38,989 nucleotides of DNA, from assembly GCA_937889015.1 (NCBI GenBank), contig CALARR010000170.1:1-38989 (forward strand). The letters run 5' to 3'. Below are positions 25,963-34,456 of the stretch, piece by piece (position 1 is the first letter of the stretch; the number at the start of each line of letters is the position of its first letter). A program made the translations under genes and the position numbers. Source of the DNA: an uncultured Planctomycetales bacterium. GTDB lineage: Bacteria; Planctomycetota; Planctomycetia; Pirellulales; Thermoguttaceae. The notes under the pieces are model-generated. The model saw only the letters and a program-made list of their open reading frames with translations. It was not told the origin of the DNA and did no database searches.

Positions 25963-28900
25963 CTACTCTTCCCGCAGGAAGGGTAGCAGGGGTTGCGACA
26001 CGAGGATTCGAACCGCGCTGACTCCGGATAGCAGGCCTGCAGACAGCACGAGGGCAAATATTACGGCCAATGACCGCCAGGGCAGTGAGGCGGTTCCGTG
26101 CAGGATGTGTGGTAGCACTGCCATCAATGCCGCCAGCAAGCCACAGCTCAATCCAACCAAGAGGAGAATCGTGTTCTCCAGTAGGACCATCGAGGCCAGT
26201 CGCCCGCGGCGTACGCCGAGGGCCAGCAGCAGAGCCAACTCCCGCCGCCGTTCAAATACGTTTCGCACTTGTACTGCGCCCAGGCCTAGTGTGCCCAGCA
26301 GCAGTCCCAGCCCTCCCAGGCTTTGAAAGGCAGAAAGATAGGTGTTCTGAACAGCGACAAACGCCGCCAATCGCTCCTGGCTGGTCTGTGCCGAGAGCCC
26401 GAAGTCGCCCAATCCACGTTCCAGCGTTTGTGCCACCTCGGAAACCTGGTCCGGCGGTGTTTCGATCAGGAACAACTGTCTGCCACTGATGTCAGGAAAC
26501 AAACGGCAGAATGCTTCTTCACTGATTAGCAGATCGCCTTGCAGTATGCTGTTGTCCAAAAGTCCGACCACAATCATCGGTATGGTGCCGCCTCGGCCAT
26601 CAGGTAGATCGTACAGGGAGCCAACGCCACCGGTGAGATGCAAGGCGTAGAGAGCCGTGTTCTTCTCCATAACCACCGGCAACCGGGGTGTGTCGGTGGG
26701 CTGGCTGAAACGTTTGGCTGTCAGCAACAACCAGGGATTGGCATGTTCCTGGAGGGTTTCTGCCAGGCTGCTGGCCCAAGCGAATCCACCGCGTTCGGTC
26801 ATCGCTTGTGGGACCCCAAGGACACGCGGACGCGAGGCTTGATAGAGATTCAAACAGCTTGCATCGTCGCCAGAGTTGACACGCAGAGCGATGACCGTGG
26901 TCTTGGCCAGTTGCGACTCATCGGCCTCCGCCAACCCTGCGTCGCGTCGCCCTTCGGGGCGGTTGAGGTCAACATAGATCGGCTGAGAACTCTGGGCCAC
27001 CAGGGCGAATCCGCCATTGCCCGCTTCGCGGCGGATGACTTGCTGGTCAGGGTCGATACGAAAAGCACTGACTGCGGCAATCAGGAAGGCGGTGCTTGCG
27101 ACCAAGCCGATGCTGAGGGCACTACGGCCGGGATTGCGCGCTGCACAGCGCAAGGCCATACGAGCCAGGTTTCCCCGGCCCACTTGGATCGCCGGTCCCG
27201 TGCGCCCGGTGTGCAGTACGGTCGCTACTAGTCCCAGGGAGGCTATGAGGGTAGCCGCTGCAGCACCGAAGAAGAGTTCGATCCGCTGGTCGTCGTCTCC
27301 TGTCCCCGCCAACGGCCCGACCACTGACACGATCAAGACCAAGAGCAGGCCGATCTGGACCGATCGAACCGTCGAGCTTGTGCGAGACCGCGTGCGAGCG
27401 GCTCCGAGTTGCCCGGCCAGTAATGGTCGCGGGGCGAATCGCAAGACGCGGAGCAGCGACAGTGCGATAGCCGCCATCGCCAGGATCAATCCGCAGCCCA
27501 ACCCAAGCCAGAGGCTGGCCGGATCGATGTACAACTGCAGGAAGGGTGTCACGATGGCGGCCAGCCACCAGCTCTCCAGGCCGGCCAGCATTAGGGCTGC
27601 GTAGCCGATACCCAGGACCATGCCGGCCAGACAACCGGCCGCAGCGATGCACAGTCCTTCACCCAGCATCAGCCGCGCCGTGAGCTGGCGATTCCAGCCG
27701 ACAGCCGTAAGCAGCCCAAGTTGACTGGAGCGAGCTTCAACGCTCAAGCGAAACTGGAGGGCAACGAGCATGGCGGCCGCAGCGATAGTAAATGAGCTGA
27801 AGGCCAGGAACAGGACGCTGAAGGGTGTGGTGCCCGTTGCTGCGGCCAACGCTTGTTCTTTGACAGGCTGTATCTTCATTCCCAAGACGGCAGGTGGCAG
27901 TTGCAGCTTCTGCTCCAAGGCGGTCGGGGTAACACCTGGCTGTGGCGCAATCCGCAACGCAGTACTTCGGCCGAAGCGACTGCCCCACAGGCGGTGGCCG
28001 GCGGCCAAGCTCACATAGGCTTTGGGGGTGGCTCGATAACGCTCCCAGTACTCCTCATCCTGCGGCCGGATCTGCCGCGCATCAAAGGGAAAGGGCGGGT
28101 CCCAATCGGCGATCGAGCTTGCATCGGTCACGCCAGTCACTTCCGGCGTCAGTTCGCGATCGAGTGCTGCTCCCTGCATGCTGAGAATGCCCACAAGGCG
28201 GAACTCGGCCCACTGCTGGCGAAGTTCACCATGTGCACTTTCAGGCTCGAAGAACTGCAGCCGGACCGTATCGCCCTGTTTGGCGTGCAACTGGTCGGCG
28301 GCCCATTGGTTGAGGACGATCTCGCCTTCTGTTACCGCCGTTTGGTGGCCACCGTCGCATCGCAGGAATGGGCCGAGGGGTTCTTGTGTTACGAAATCCA
28401 GGGCTGCAACCGTGGAATAGGGAATCTGTCGTTCCCCACAAGCGATTGCGTTGGCCAAATAGGTGAGAACTGGCTGAACTTCCTGTCCTGACAAAGCGTG
28501 GAGAAGCTCCGTCTCTAGTGTCGGTTCGATCAGCATTCGCTCAGAAGTGACTTGCAGATAGCCACGTTCCGTCCTTCGCAGTTGCAGTCCGTAGTCGGCC
28601 AGAGCCGGCTGCCAAGGCCGTTGCAGGACTTTCTCCAGTCTCAGTGAAGCGCCGAGTCCGCGTTTCTTGCCGATGACCAGCAGCGTGTTGGCACAGCCCC
28701 GCTGCTGGAGTCGGTCTTGCAGCCATTCCAGCGGCACATAAGCGTTCAAGGGGGTCTGCTGATTCATCTGCAGCGAGAATTGGCCCAAGCCTTCGTCGGG
28801 CAGAATGGCGCTGACGGTCACTCGCTCTGTACGGACCGTCTCCTGTTTGCGTCCCAAGGCACTATCGGCGGGGATGGCGGAGAAGGCCGGCAGATGTAAG

Positions 28901-29361
28901 ACCAGGCCTTGGCCCGATTGTACCTTCAACCTTTCGGCCAGGACGCGGTTCAACGCTATCTGTTGTGGGCCTGGTAAACCGGGATTGTCGCCGCTCAGGG
29001 TCCAGAATCGCTCGGGGCATCCAATCAGGGTGACCTGATTAGCGCGCCGGGCGGAGGTTGTTTCGGACACGCTGCACGTCAGGAGGATGGCGGGAATGGC
29101 GGCGGAGTAGTTGCCGCGAAAGCCTGGATCAGCGGCCAATTCGTCAGCCAGTCTCTCGCGGAACATTCGCGGGCTGAGGAGGGCTTCTTCCACACGTCCC
29201 AGTCGGACCAAGGCCAAGTGCCGCAGACTAGCCCACATTGAATCGCCCACGAGGAGAGCCCCGGTCAACACGGCTGTCCCTGCCGCAGCGCCCAATGCCA
29301 ACACGACATGCGAGCGGCGATAGAACCAGAATGAAGCGAAAATCAGGCGAAACAAGGACAT
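25963..29361 (-). CDS. FtsX-like ABC transporter permease (double FtsX unit)
   Basis: A 1132-residue protein starting with ATG. One helix at about 17-38 is followed by a large extracytoplasmic region (about 40-510). A first FtsX core (about 520-720) has a VLFLAFSSFTIAAAAMLVAL helix and the GLLTAVGWNR coupling loop. A second periplasmic region (about 790-1000) precedes the C-terminal FtsX core (about 1005-1130), which has ERRRELALLLALGVRRG and three helices. This two-core, single-chain layout is like MacB/LolCE-type permeases that move lipids, lipoproteins or peptides, or transmit force, rather than importing solutes. The ATPase gene lies 33 bases upstream on the same strand. Substrate is not evident; the adjacent terpenoid genes make a lipid conceivable. 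Confidence 0.9.
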   Translation of the reverse strand: MSLFRLIFASFWFYRRSHVVLALGAAAGTAVLTGALLVGDSMWASLRHLALVRLGRVEEALLSPRMFRERLADELAADPGFRGNYSAAIPAILLTCSVSETTSARRANQVTLIGCPERFWTLSGDNPGLPGPQQIALNRVLAERLKVQSGQGLVLHLPAFSAIPADSALGRKQETVRTERVTVSAILPDEGLGQFSLQMNQQTPLNAYVPLEWLQDRLQQRGCANTLLVIGKKRGLGASLRLEKVLQRPWQPALADYGLQLRRTERGYLQVTSERMLIEPTLETELLHALSGQEVQPVLTYLANAIACGERQIPYSTVAALDFVTQEPLGPFLRCDGGHQTAVTEGEIVLNQWAADQLHAKQGDTVRLQFFEPESAHGELRQQWAEFRLVGILSMQGAALDRELTPEVTGVTDASSIADWDPPFPFDARQIRPQDEEYWERYRATPKAYVSLAAGHRLWGSRFGRSTALRIAPQPGVTPTALEQKLQLPPAVLGMKIQPVKEQALAAATGTTPFSVLFLAFSSFTIAAAAMLVALQFRLSVEARSSQLGLLTAVGWNRQLTARLMLGEGLCIAAAGCLAGMVLGIGYAALMLAGLESWWLAAIVTPFLQLYIDPASLWLGLGCGLILAMAAIALSLLRVLRFAPRPLLAGQLGAARTRSRTSSTVRSVQIGLLLVLIVSVVGPLAGTGDDDQRIELFFGAAAATLIASLGLVATVLHTGRTGPAIQVGRGNLARMALRCAARNPGRSALSIGLVASTAFLIAAVSAFRIDPDQQVIRREAGNGGFALVAQSSQPIYVDLNRPEGRRDAGLAEADESQLAKTTVIALRVNSGDDASCLNLYQASRPRVLGVPQAMTERGGFAWASSLAETLQEHANPWLLLTAKRFSQPTDTPRLPVVMEKNTALYALHLTGGVGSLYDLPDGRGGTIPMIVVGLLDNSILQGDLLISEEAFCRLFPDISGRQLFLIETPPDQVSEVAQTLERGLGDFGLSAQTSQERLAAFVAVQNTYLSAFQSLGGLGLLLGTLGLGAVQVRNVFERRRELALLLALGVRRGRLASMVLLENTILLLVGLSCGLLAALMAVLPHILHGTASLPWRSLAVIFALVLSAGLLSGVSAVRILVSQPLLPFLREE

Positions 29362-29394
29362 GAGTCGTGTGGCGATGATCGAAGACGGAACACC

Positions 29395-30090
29395 TCAAAC
29401 ACCAGGCAGCCCCAATTCGGCAGCATCCTGCAATCGGCCCTCATTCAGCACCATTCGCCGCTGCATCTGCTCAGCCAAGTGGATGCTATGTGTCACGATC
29501 AGCAGAATCAGCGGTTCCCATTGTTGGAGTTCCAGCATCAGTCGCGTCACCTCGTCGGCCGTGCCGCGATCCAAGTTCCCGGTCGGTTCATCGGCCAGCA
29601 AGAGTCGTGGCTGGTTAATCAGCGCTCGGGCAAAGGCGACCCGTTGCCGCTCGCCACCGGAAAGTTCTCCCGGCCGATGTTGCAGCCGTCCGTGCAAACC
29701 GACGCGGTCCAAGAGCAAAATGGCGCGATCCAGGGCTTCGGGCGCGGTACGTGTGCGGGCCAGAGTCGGCACCAATACGTTTTCCAGGACAGTGCATTGG
29801 GGCAGGAGGTGGTGTTCCTGGAAAACGAACCCGATGCGTTGGCTACGAAATCGGGCCAGGGCCGATGGGCCGAGTTCCCCTGGGTCTTCGCCGTCAAGCA
29901 GGATCTGCCCTGAGGTGGCGCGCTCCAGAGTTCCCACGATGTTCAGCAGTGTGCTCTTGCCCGAGCCACTAGGACCCAGTATGGCCAGGCTCGCTTGGTC
30001 GTCCAGTTCCAGGGAGACTCCGTGCAAGATGCACAGCGGCCCGGAGGCGGTGTCGTATTCTTTGACGATGTCTCGGAGAATGAGTGGCAT
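29395..30090 (-). CDS. ABC transporter ATPase, LolD/MacB-like
   Basis: From ATG 30090 the product has 231 residues, the usual length for a LolD-type ATPase. Walker A is GPSGSGKS (39-46), the Q-loop is VFQEHHLLP, the signature is LSGGERQR, and Walker B with the adjoining Glu is LLLADEPTGNLD. An H-loop His follows in VTHSIHLAE. It energises the FtsX-like permease encoded 33 bases downstream. ATG 30090 was preferred to an in-frame start at 30150 because the family begins close to the first strand (ILRDIVKEY). It lies 132 bases after the barrel-protein gene, in the same direction, so cotranscription with the terpenoid genes is possible. Confidence 0.92.
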   Translation of the reverse strand: MPLILRDIVKEYDTASGPLCILHGVSLELDDQASLAILGPSGSGKSTLLNIVGTLERATSGQILLDGEDPGELGPSALARFRSQRIGFVFQEHHLLPQCTVLENVLVPTLARTRTAPEALDRAILLLDRVGLHGRLQHRPGELSGGERQRVAFARALINQPRLLLADEPTGNLDRGTADEVTRLMLELQQWEPLILLIVTHSIHLAEQMQRRMVLNEGRLQDAAELGLPGV

Positions 30091-30222
30091 AGGCTCATGA
30101 TAGCGTCTTTCACCCGGCTTCAACAGCCGAAGGGCAATTTGGGCGCACAACTACGGGCATTACGCAACGGGGGACCGCCTGTCGACTGATTTCAAGATCG
30201 GCTCCAAGGGCTTTACCGGCGG

Positions 30223-31179
30223 TCAATCGAAGGCAGCCAGCAACCCGAGCAACCCCAGGCCGTAGAAGGTGTACTCGACATCCGCGGCATCGTCCCAGGG
30301 GCCACTCCGAAAGCCACCATCTGCCTGACCTAGTGAAGCAGCGTAACGAGCCAAGGCTGCTGTATCAAGGCCATGGGCCATCTCCAGGTCAACCAGCGCC
30401 ACCAGCCCTGTAAAACTGCTGAGCAGATCGGCCGCGGGGATCTGTTGGTTGGCCCGTAGCCCACCCTCGGGGCCCTGCATTGCAAGCAGCATTGTGGAGG
30501 CGCTCTGGCGAGTCTGCTCATCTACAGCCCCGAGCAGACGCAGCAGGGCGATGGCTGCCGCCGTGGGGTTGGTGCCGCTGCGTTCGAGCAAGCCCATTTC
30601 CACGAACCCCCCGTCATGGCGTCGCCGTGTGTGGATCAGGTCGATGAGGGCCATCGGCTGCGGAATCGGCAGTCCCACCAGTTCCAGGCAGGTTGCGGCC
30701 AAGAAGGTCTGGTAGGTGCTGCTCGTTCCTGATCGAGCCGACTTCGCGTACCCACCGTCGGCTCGCCTCAAGGGCAGCAGGTGATCCAGTACCGCCTGTT
30801 GTCGCTGCAGACCAGCCTCGGCAAACGTATTCATGTCAAACAAGGTTTCCAACAGCACAGCGCTATAGACGAGCGCGGTGAAGTCGGCGGGGCGCAAGCC
30901 TCCCTGCGGTGTCGACTGTCCCTCCTTCGCCTGATGCAAGATCTTCAGCAAGAAGCCGCGCGCCAATCGCGCCTGTGTCTCGGTTAAGGCACCCAGCATC
31001 GCCAGACTTCGCAGGCCAAAGCTCGTATAGTACGGGTCGCTTGCCCCTTGACGCCCGGCAAAACCACCGTCCGGCCTTTGCGCTGAGGCCAGCCATTGCG
31101 CATGGCGCTGCCGCAGCGATTCATCCAAGCGGCCGATTCCCGCCGCAATTCGTACAGTTAGGTCAATCAAGTATGCCAT
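30223..31179 (-). CDS. Prenyltransferase-beta-like alpha/alpha-barrel protein
   Basis: From ATG 31179 the product has 318 residues. At least five barrel repeats are visible (PDGGFAGR, ADGGYAKS, HDGGFVEM, PEGGLRAN, ADGGFRSG), each followed by a helix such as YYTSFGLRSLAMLG or YTFYGLGLLGLL. The pattern is that of protein geranylgeranyltransferase beta subunits. The zinc ligands of those enzymes (Asp, Cys, His) read here by eye as Asp, Leu and Tyr (AADLLSSF and EYTFYG), and there is no DxDD. Protein prenylation is therefore doubtful. It has no signal peptide. It follows the glycosyltransferase gene by 116 bases and probably belongs to the terpenoid operon, perhaps as a binding or shaping partner for the prenyl substrate. 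ATG 31179 was chosen because upstream codons are proline-rich and not family-like. Confidence 0.75.
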   Translation of the reverse strand: MAYLIDLTVRIAAGIGRLDESLRQRHAQWLASAQRPDGGFAGRQGASDPYYTSFGLRSLAMLGALTETQARLARGFLLKILHQAKEGQSTPQGGLRPADFTALVYSAVLLETLFDMNTFAEAGLQRQQAVLDHLLPLRRADGGYAKSARSGTSSTYQTFLAATCLELVGLPIPQPMALIDLIHTRRRHDGGFVEMGLLERSGTNPTAAAIALLRLLGAVDEQTRQSASTMLLAMQGPEGGLRANQQIPAADLLSSFTGLVALVDLEMAHGLDTAALARYAASLGQADGGFRSGPWDDAADVEYTFYGLGLLGLLAAFD

Positions 31180-31295
31180 TGCATTCGATGAACATGCAAG
31201 CGGAGGTCCCGGTTCGAGTGCCGGTCCCAAAACCTGTCGGCAGTTCAGTCCTGCGGGGCCGCCCAACCTGGCTGTGGTGGTTCTGGGATAAGTTC

Positions 31296-32618
31296 TTACC
31301 CGTTTCGTAGTCGAACATAGAGGGCGAGGATCTCATCGGCCATTCGGGCCACCGTGAATTGACGTTGGGCGCAGGACAGGCAGCGCTGGGCGCAGCGTTT
31401 GGCCTTAGACCGATCAAGCAGCAGTTCGCCTAACTTGGCGACTAGGTCGTCTGCGTCGTCCGGACGGTACAGCAAACCGCCTTCGCTCTCATGCACCAAT
31501 TCATGAAAGGCGCCGTGATCGGGCAGGACTACCGGCACGCCGTTCATGAAAGCCTCGATCACGTAGAGGGCTTTGCTTTGCGGGACAATCGCTGGCACGC
31601 AGAGAATGTCCAACGACTGCAGAAACTGCAGCTTTGCGGTTCGATCTGGATCGGGGAAGACCTCAAAACGGTGGGCCAGTCCTGCTTGGGACAGGTCTTG
31701 CCGGATCTTTGCCAGATACGCGCGATCCTGAGGTCCTACATGTCCGGCAACGCGCAGCCTCAAGCGAGCCATCGCCGGGAGCCGGCTGAGTCGTTGAAAG
31801 GCCTGGACTAGGAGATGGAGGCCTTTTTCTGGGCAGATGCGCGCCAGGAATCCCAGGACGGGCCCGGGATTCGAGACACCCTCTTGTTCGCACGAAGTCT
31901 GGGTTGTGCCGCGGGGTTCGTGGGCATGCCCATGCGAGGCTAACCCTGGTCGAATCACGTCGATTCGCGATGGATCGATATGGAGGTACTTGGCCATCCG
32001 TTGCCGGGCGAATTGGCTGGGGGCTACCAAGCCATCCAAGTCGCTGCAAGCCTGTGCCATCAAGCCCACGGCTTCGTGCCGATAGGCGTCCGGCAGCCGA
32101 TCCAAGAACGCGTCCTCGCTGGACAGGTTCGCGACCATCCTGGCGTCGGTACCCTGCCTGATCCGTCGTGCCATGCCGGCTAGCAGGCCCGTAGAGAAAT
32201 GCACGACTTGTGGTTGGATGTCCCTGGCCAGCCACTGCACCAATTCGTCGAGTTGATTGTCCAGGCGGCCTTGTTCACCGCGGAGTACTGAAACGGTCAG
32301 GGCCCCCAGTCTCTCCGGGCGCACATTCTGACCGAAACGACTGGCCAAATGGAGCAGGGCAGGGGAGTCCAGCAAACGCTGGATCCGACGTGGAAGATGC
32401 CGAAAGAAGGGCCATTGTTGCTGCAAGTAGGCCCGGATTCCGCCAAAGGCGACCTCTGGAAGGGCTTCAGTTGCTTCGTCAATCCGCAGCGGTGTATAGA
32501 GCGGGACCAGCAGGACCGAGTGACCGGTCGCACGCAGGGCCGCCGCCAGGGTATTCGATTGCAGGCACGTTCCGCAGTACATGCCCCCAGCACCGGCCGT
32601 TAGATGGACGATATTCAT
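31296..32618 (-). CDS. Family 4 glycosyltransferase
   Basis: A 440-residue GT-B protein. The N-terminal nucleotide-free half (about 1-225) starts with MNIVHLTAGAGGMYCGTC, which includes the GG loop near the acceptor site. The C-terminal half (about 235-420) has GPVLGFLARICPEKGLHLL, VAGHVGP and the donor-site Glu region KALYVIEAFMNGVPVVLPDHG typical of GT4 retaining enzymes. No membrane helix is seen. The start ATG overlaps the stop of the prenyl synthase gene (ATGA at 32615-32618), so the two are translationally coupled. That coupling suggests a terpenoid or lipid acceptor, but neither donor nor acceptor can be read from the sequence. Confidence 0.9.
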   Translation of the reverse strand: MNIVHLTAGAGGMYCGTCLQSNTLAAALRATGHSVLLVPLYTPLRIDEATEALPEVAFGGIRAYLQQQWPFFRHLPRRIQRLLDSPALLHLASRFGQNVRPERLGALTVSVLRGEQGRLDNQLDELVQWLARDIQPQVVHFSTGLLAGMARRIRQGTDARMVANLSSEDAFLDRLPDAYRHEAVGLMAQACSDLDGLVAPSQFARQRMAKYLHIDPSRIDVIRPGLASHGHAHEPRGTTQTSCEQEGVSNPGPVLGFLARICPEKGLHLLVQAFQRLSRLPAMARLRLRVAGHVGPQDRAYLAKIRQDLSQAGLAHRFEVFPDPDRTAKLQFLQSLDILCVPAIVPQSKALYVIEAFMNGVPVVLPDHGAFHELVHESEGGLLYRPDDADDLVAKLGELLLDRSKAKRCAQRCLSCAQRQFTVARMADEILALYVRLRNG

Positions 32619-34396
32619 CGTTCAATGCGGGTCAGGATCGCCTCGACCAGGAAATGCAGCAGGCGCTGCAAAGGTTCGGGCCGTACCTCCTCGGCGACCT
32701 CCAAAGCACGTTGGCGATGTCGGCCAATTAGTTCGATGGCCGTGGCGTAGACGCCTGTCTGACGATAGATCTCTTCGGCGCGAGTCAGCTTGGCGGAATC
32801 GGTGGCCGGAACTGCCAGGAGTTGTTGCATCTCCGCACGGCCCGCCGCTGAGAGGCGCTCCATCGCCAGAGCGAGCAGCACGGTGGGACGCCCCCCTAAC
32901 ACGTCGCCACCATGACGTCGTTTGTTGTGCGGCGTGGTTTCCCAGTCGTCGAGATCGTTGACGATCTGATAGCCGACTCCCAGGTGACGCGCGAAACGAT
33001 GGATCATCTCCCGGTAGGAATCGGCTGGGCCGGCCAAGCGTATTCCCGCGTACAAGGCCACCTCGAAGGCCGGGGCAGTCTTGAGGGCATAGATCTTCAA
33101 TACATCAAGCGGAGCCAGTGTCTGCCGTGTGGCACGCCAAGCGAGCTCGGCCCCCTGGCCTTCGCACAGGCGGGTGTGAGCCTGGGCCAGTTGTTGGACG
33201 ATTTCACCGACGACATCAGCCCCCAGAGACTCTCGTTGAGTGGCCACCAAGCGATACCCGAGCCCCACCAGGTAATCGCCGACGTTGACCGCCATCGGCA
33301 CACCGTGGACCATGTGCACCGCGGGTTGGCCATAGCGGAATGGATCGTCATCCTCGATATCGTCATGCACCAGCGAGGCCTTGTGGAAGACCTCGATAGC
33401 CAAGGCGACTCGACGCACTGGATCACTGAGCCGTGCCAGGTACCGCACGGCATCAGGCTGCGTACCCTGGCCGCCGGTCATCGCATCGTAAGCGGCCAGG
33501 GTGATGAACGGCCGCGAATGCTTGCCCCCGGCACACAGGAAACCGTAAGCCAACGATTCAGTCGCAGCGGCCGGGTCCGCCGGCAAGTCGTCGTCGGCAC
33601 TTGGCTCATCTTGGGGAACGCCAGCGTAGTTTGCGGGGCAGAGGCGAGCCAGTTCTCTCGGTTGGAGCAGATTGCCCGCCGCGCGCATCAGGTGCAAATA
33701 ACTCTGCGTGGCAAACTCGGCTGGACGGAACGGCGTGCGGATCACGTCCACGACGCGATCTTCTTCGGCCTGCGTGTTCACGCAGCCACCGCGAACAAGC
33801 GGCACCGCCATCGCCGGAATGCCGGCCACGAGCAGCTTATCGAAGGTCTTCTCCAGTGCATCCAGGCAGGCTACACCCACGATTGCATCCACATGACCGC
33901 CGAGAATGATCTGCATCACCGTGGGCGAGCCCTCGGCGATCATGACCTTATAGCCCAACTGCTGGCCCAGCGCGCGCAAGTTCGTCAGATTACAGGCCCC
34001 GCAATCACGACAATGCAGGCCCAACTCGTCGGTATGCGCCTGGCAGGTCGTGGCGTCGCGCAGGCAGTGCGGCAGTAATAGCAGTCTTCGTGCAAAGGGC
34101 ACGGCCGCTACTTGGTCTCGCCAGTAGGCGGTGACGAGAGCCACCATTGTCCAGCCCACATAGGCCTCTGGCAGTTCAAGTCGCTCTAGCAACTCGCGCG
34201 CCCGTTGTTCGGTCTCTCGTGGCGAGAGGGGATGCACCTTGTCCCACAACGATGTACAGCGAATCGCTTCATCGCGAATCAACTCGCGCGACTCGACCGG
34301 CGGCACATGCTTCAAATGGGCCGCTCCAACGCCATGCGGTTGCTCTGGCGTCGAGTCGCCCGAGGGCGGTCGCCATGGCTGAGGGGCGATGGACAA
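32615..34396 (-). CDS. DUF116 / trans-polyprenyl diphosphate synthase fusion
   Basis: A 593-residue two-part protein. About 75-265 is a DUF116 domain with a cysteine set (Cys111, Cys118, Cys129, Cys132, Cys135) that could hold a metal or iron-sulfur centre. About 280-590 is a polyprenyl synthetase domain. Its first Asp-rich motif is DDIEDDD starting at Asp345, and the second is NDLDDWE (480-486). GGKHSRP at about 310 binds diphosphate. Such synthases condense isopentenyl diphosphate with allylic diphosphates. Chain length cannot be safely predicted. The role of DUF116 is unknown. The start is TTG at 34396 with weak ribosome-site support, so the true start may be inside the first 70 residues. 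It is coupled to the glycosyltransferase downstream and lies 60 bases after the cyclase gene. Confidence 0.88.
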   Translation of the reverse strand: MSIAPQPWRPPSGDSTPEQPHGVGAAHLKHVPPVESRELIRDEAIRCTSLWDKVHPLSPRETEQRARELLERLELPEAYVGWTMVALVTAYWRDQVAAVPFARRLLLLPHCLRDATTCQAHTDELGLHCRDCGACNLTNLRALGQQLGYKVMIAEGSPTVMQIILGGHVDAIVGVACLDALEKTFDKLLVAGIPAMAVPLVRGGCVNTQAEEDRVVDVIRTPFRPAEFATQSYLHLMRAAGNLLQPRELARLCPANYAGVPQDEPSADDDLPADPAAATESLAYGFLCAGGKHSRPFITLAAYDAMTGGQGTQPDAVRYLARLSDPVRRVALAIEVFHKASLVHDDIEDDDPFRYGQPAVHMVHGVPMAVNVGDYLVGLGYRLVATQRESLGADVVGEIVQQLAQAHTRLCEGQGAELAWRATRQTLAPLDVLKIYALKTAPAFEVALYAGIRLAGPADSYREMIHRFARHLGVGYQIVNDLDDWETTPHNKRRHGGDVLGGRPTVLLALAMERLSAAGRAEMQQLLAVPATDSAKLTRAEEIYRQTGVYATAIELIGRHRQRALEVAEEVRPEPLQRLLHFLVEAILTRIER

Positions 34397-34456
34397 GGCA
34401 GGTTCTCTTGAGTCCAGGAAGGTATCGAGGCAGGCAGACGACCGGGCGCGTGCCGT

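Noticed and set aside
32912..34078. 388-codon open frame antisense to the prenyl synthase gene
   Set aside because: It is the mirror of a well-recognised protein in GC-rich DNA and has no domain or ribosome site.
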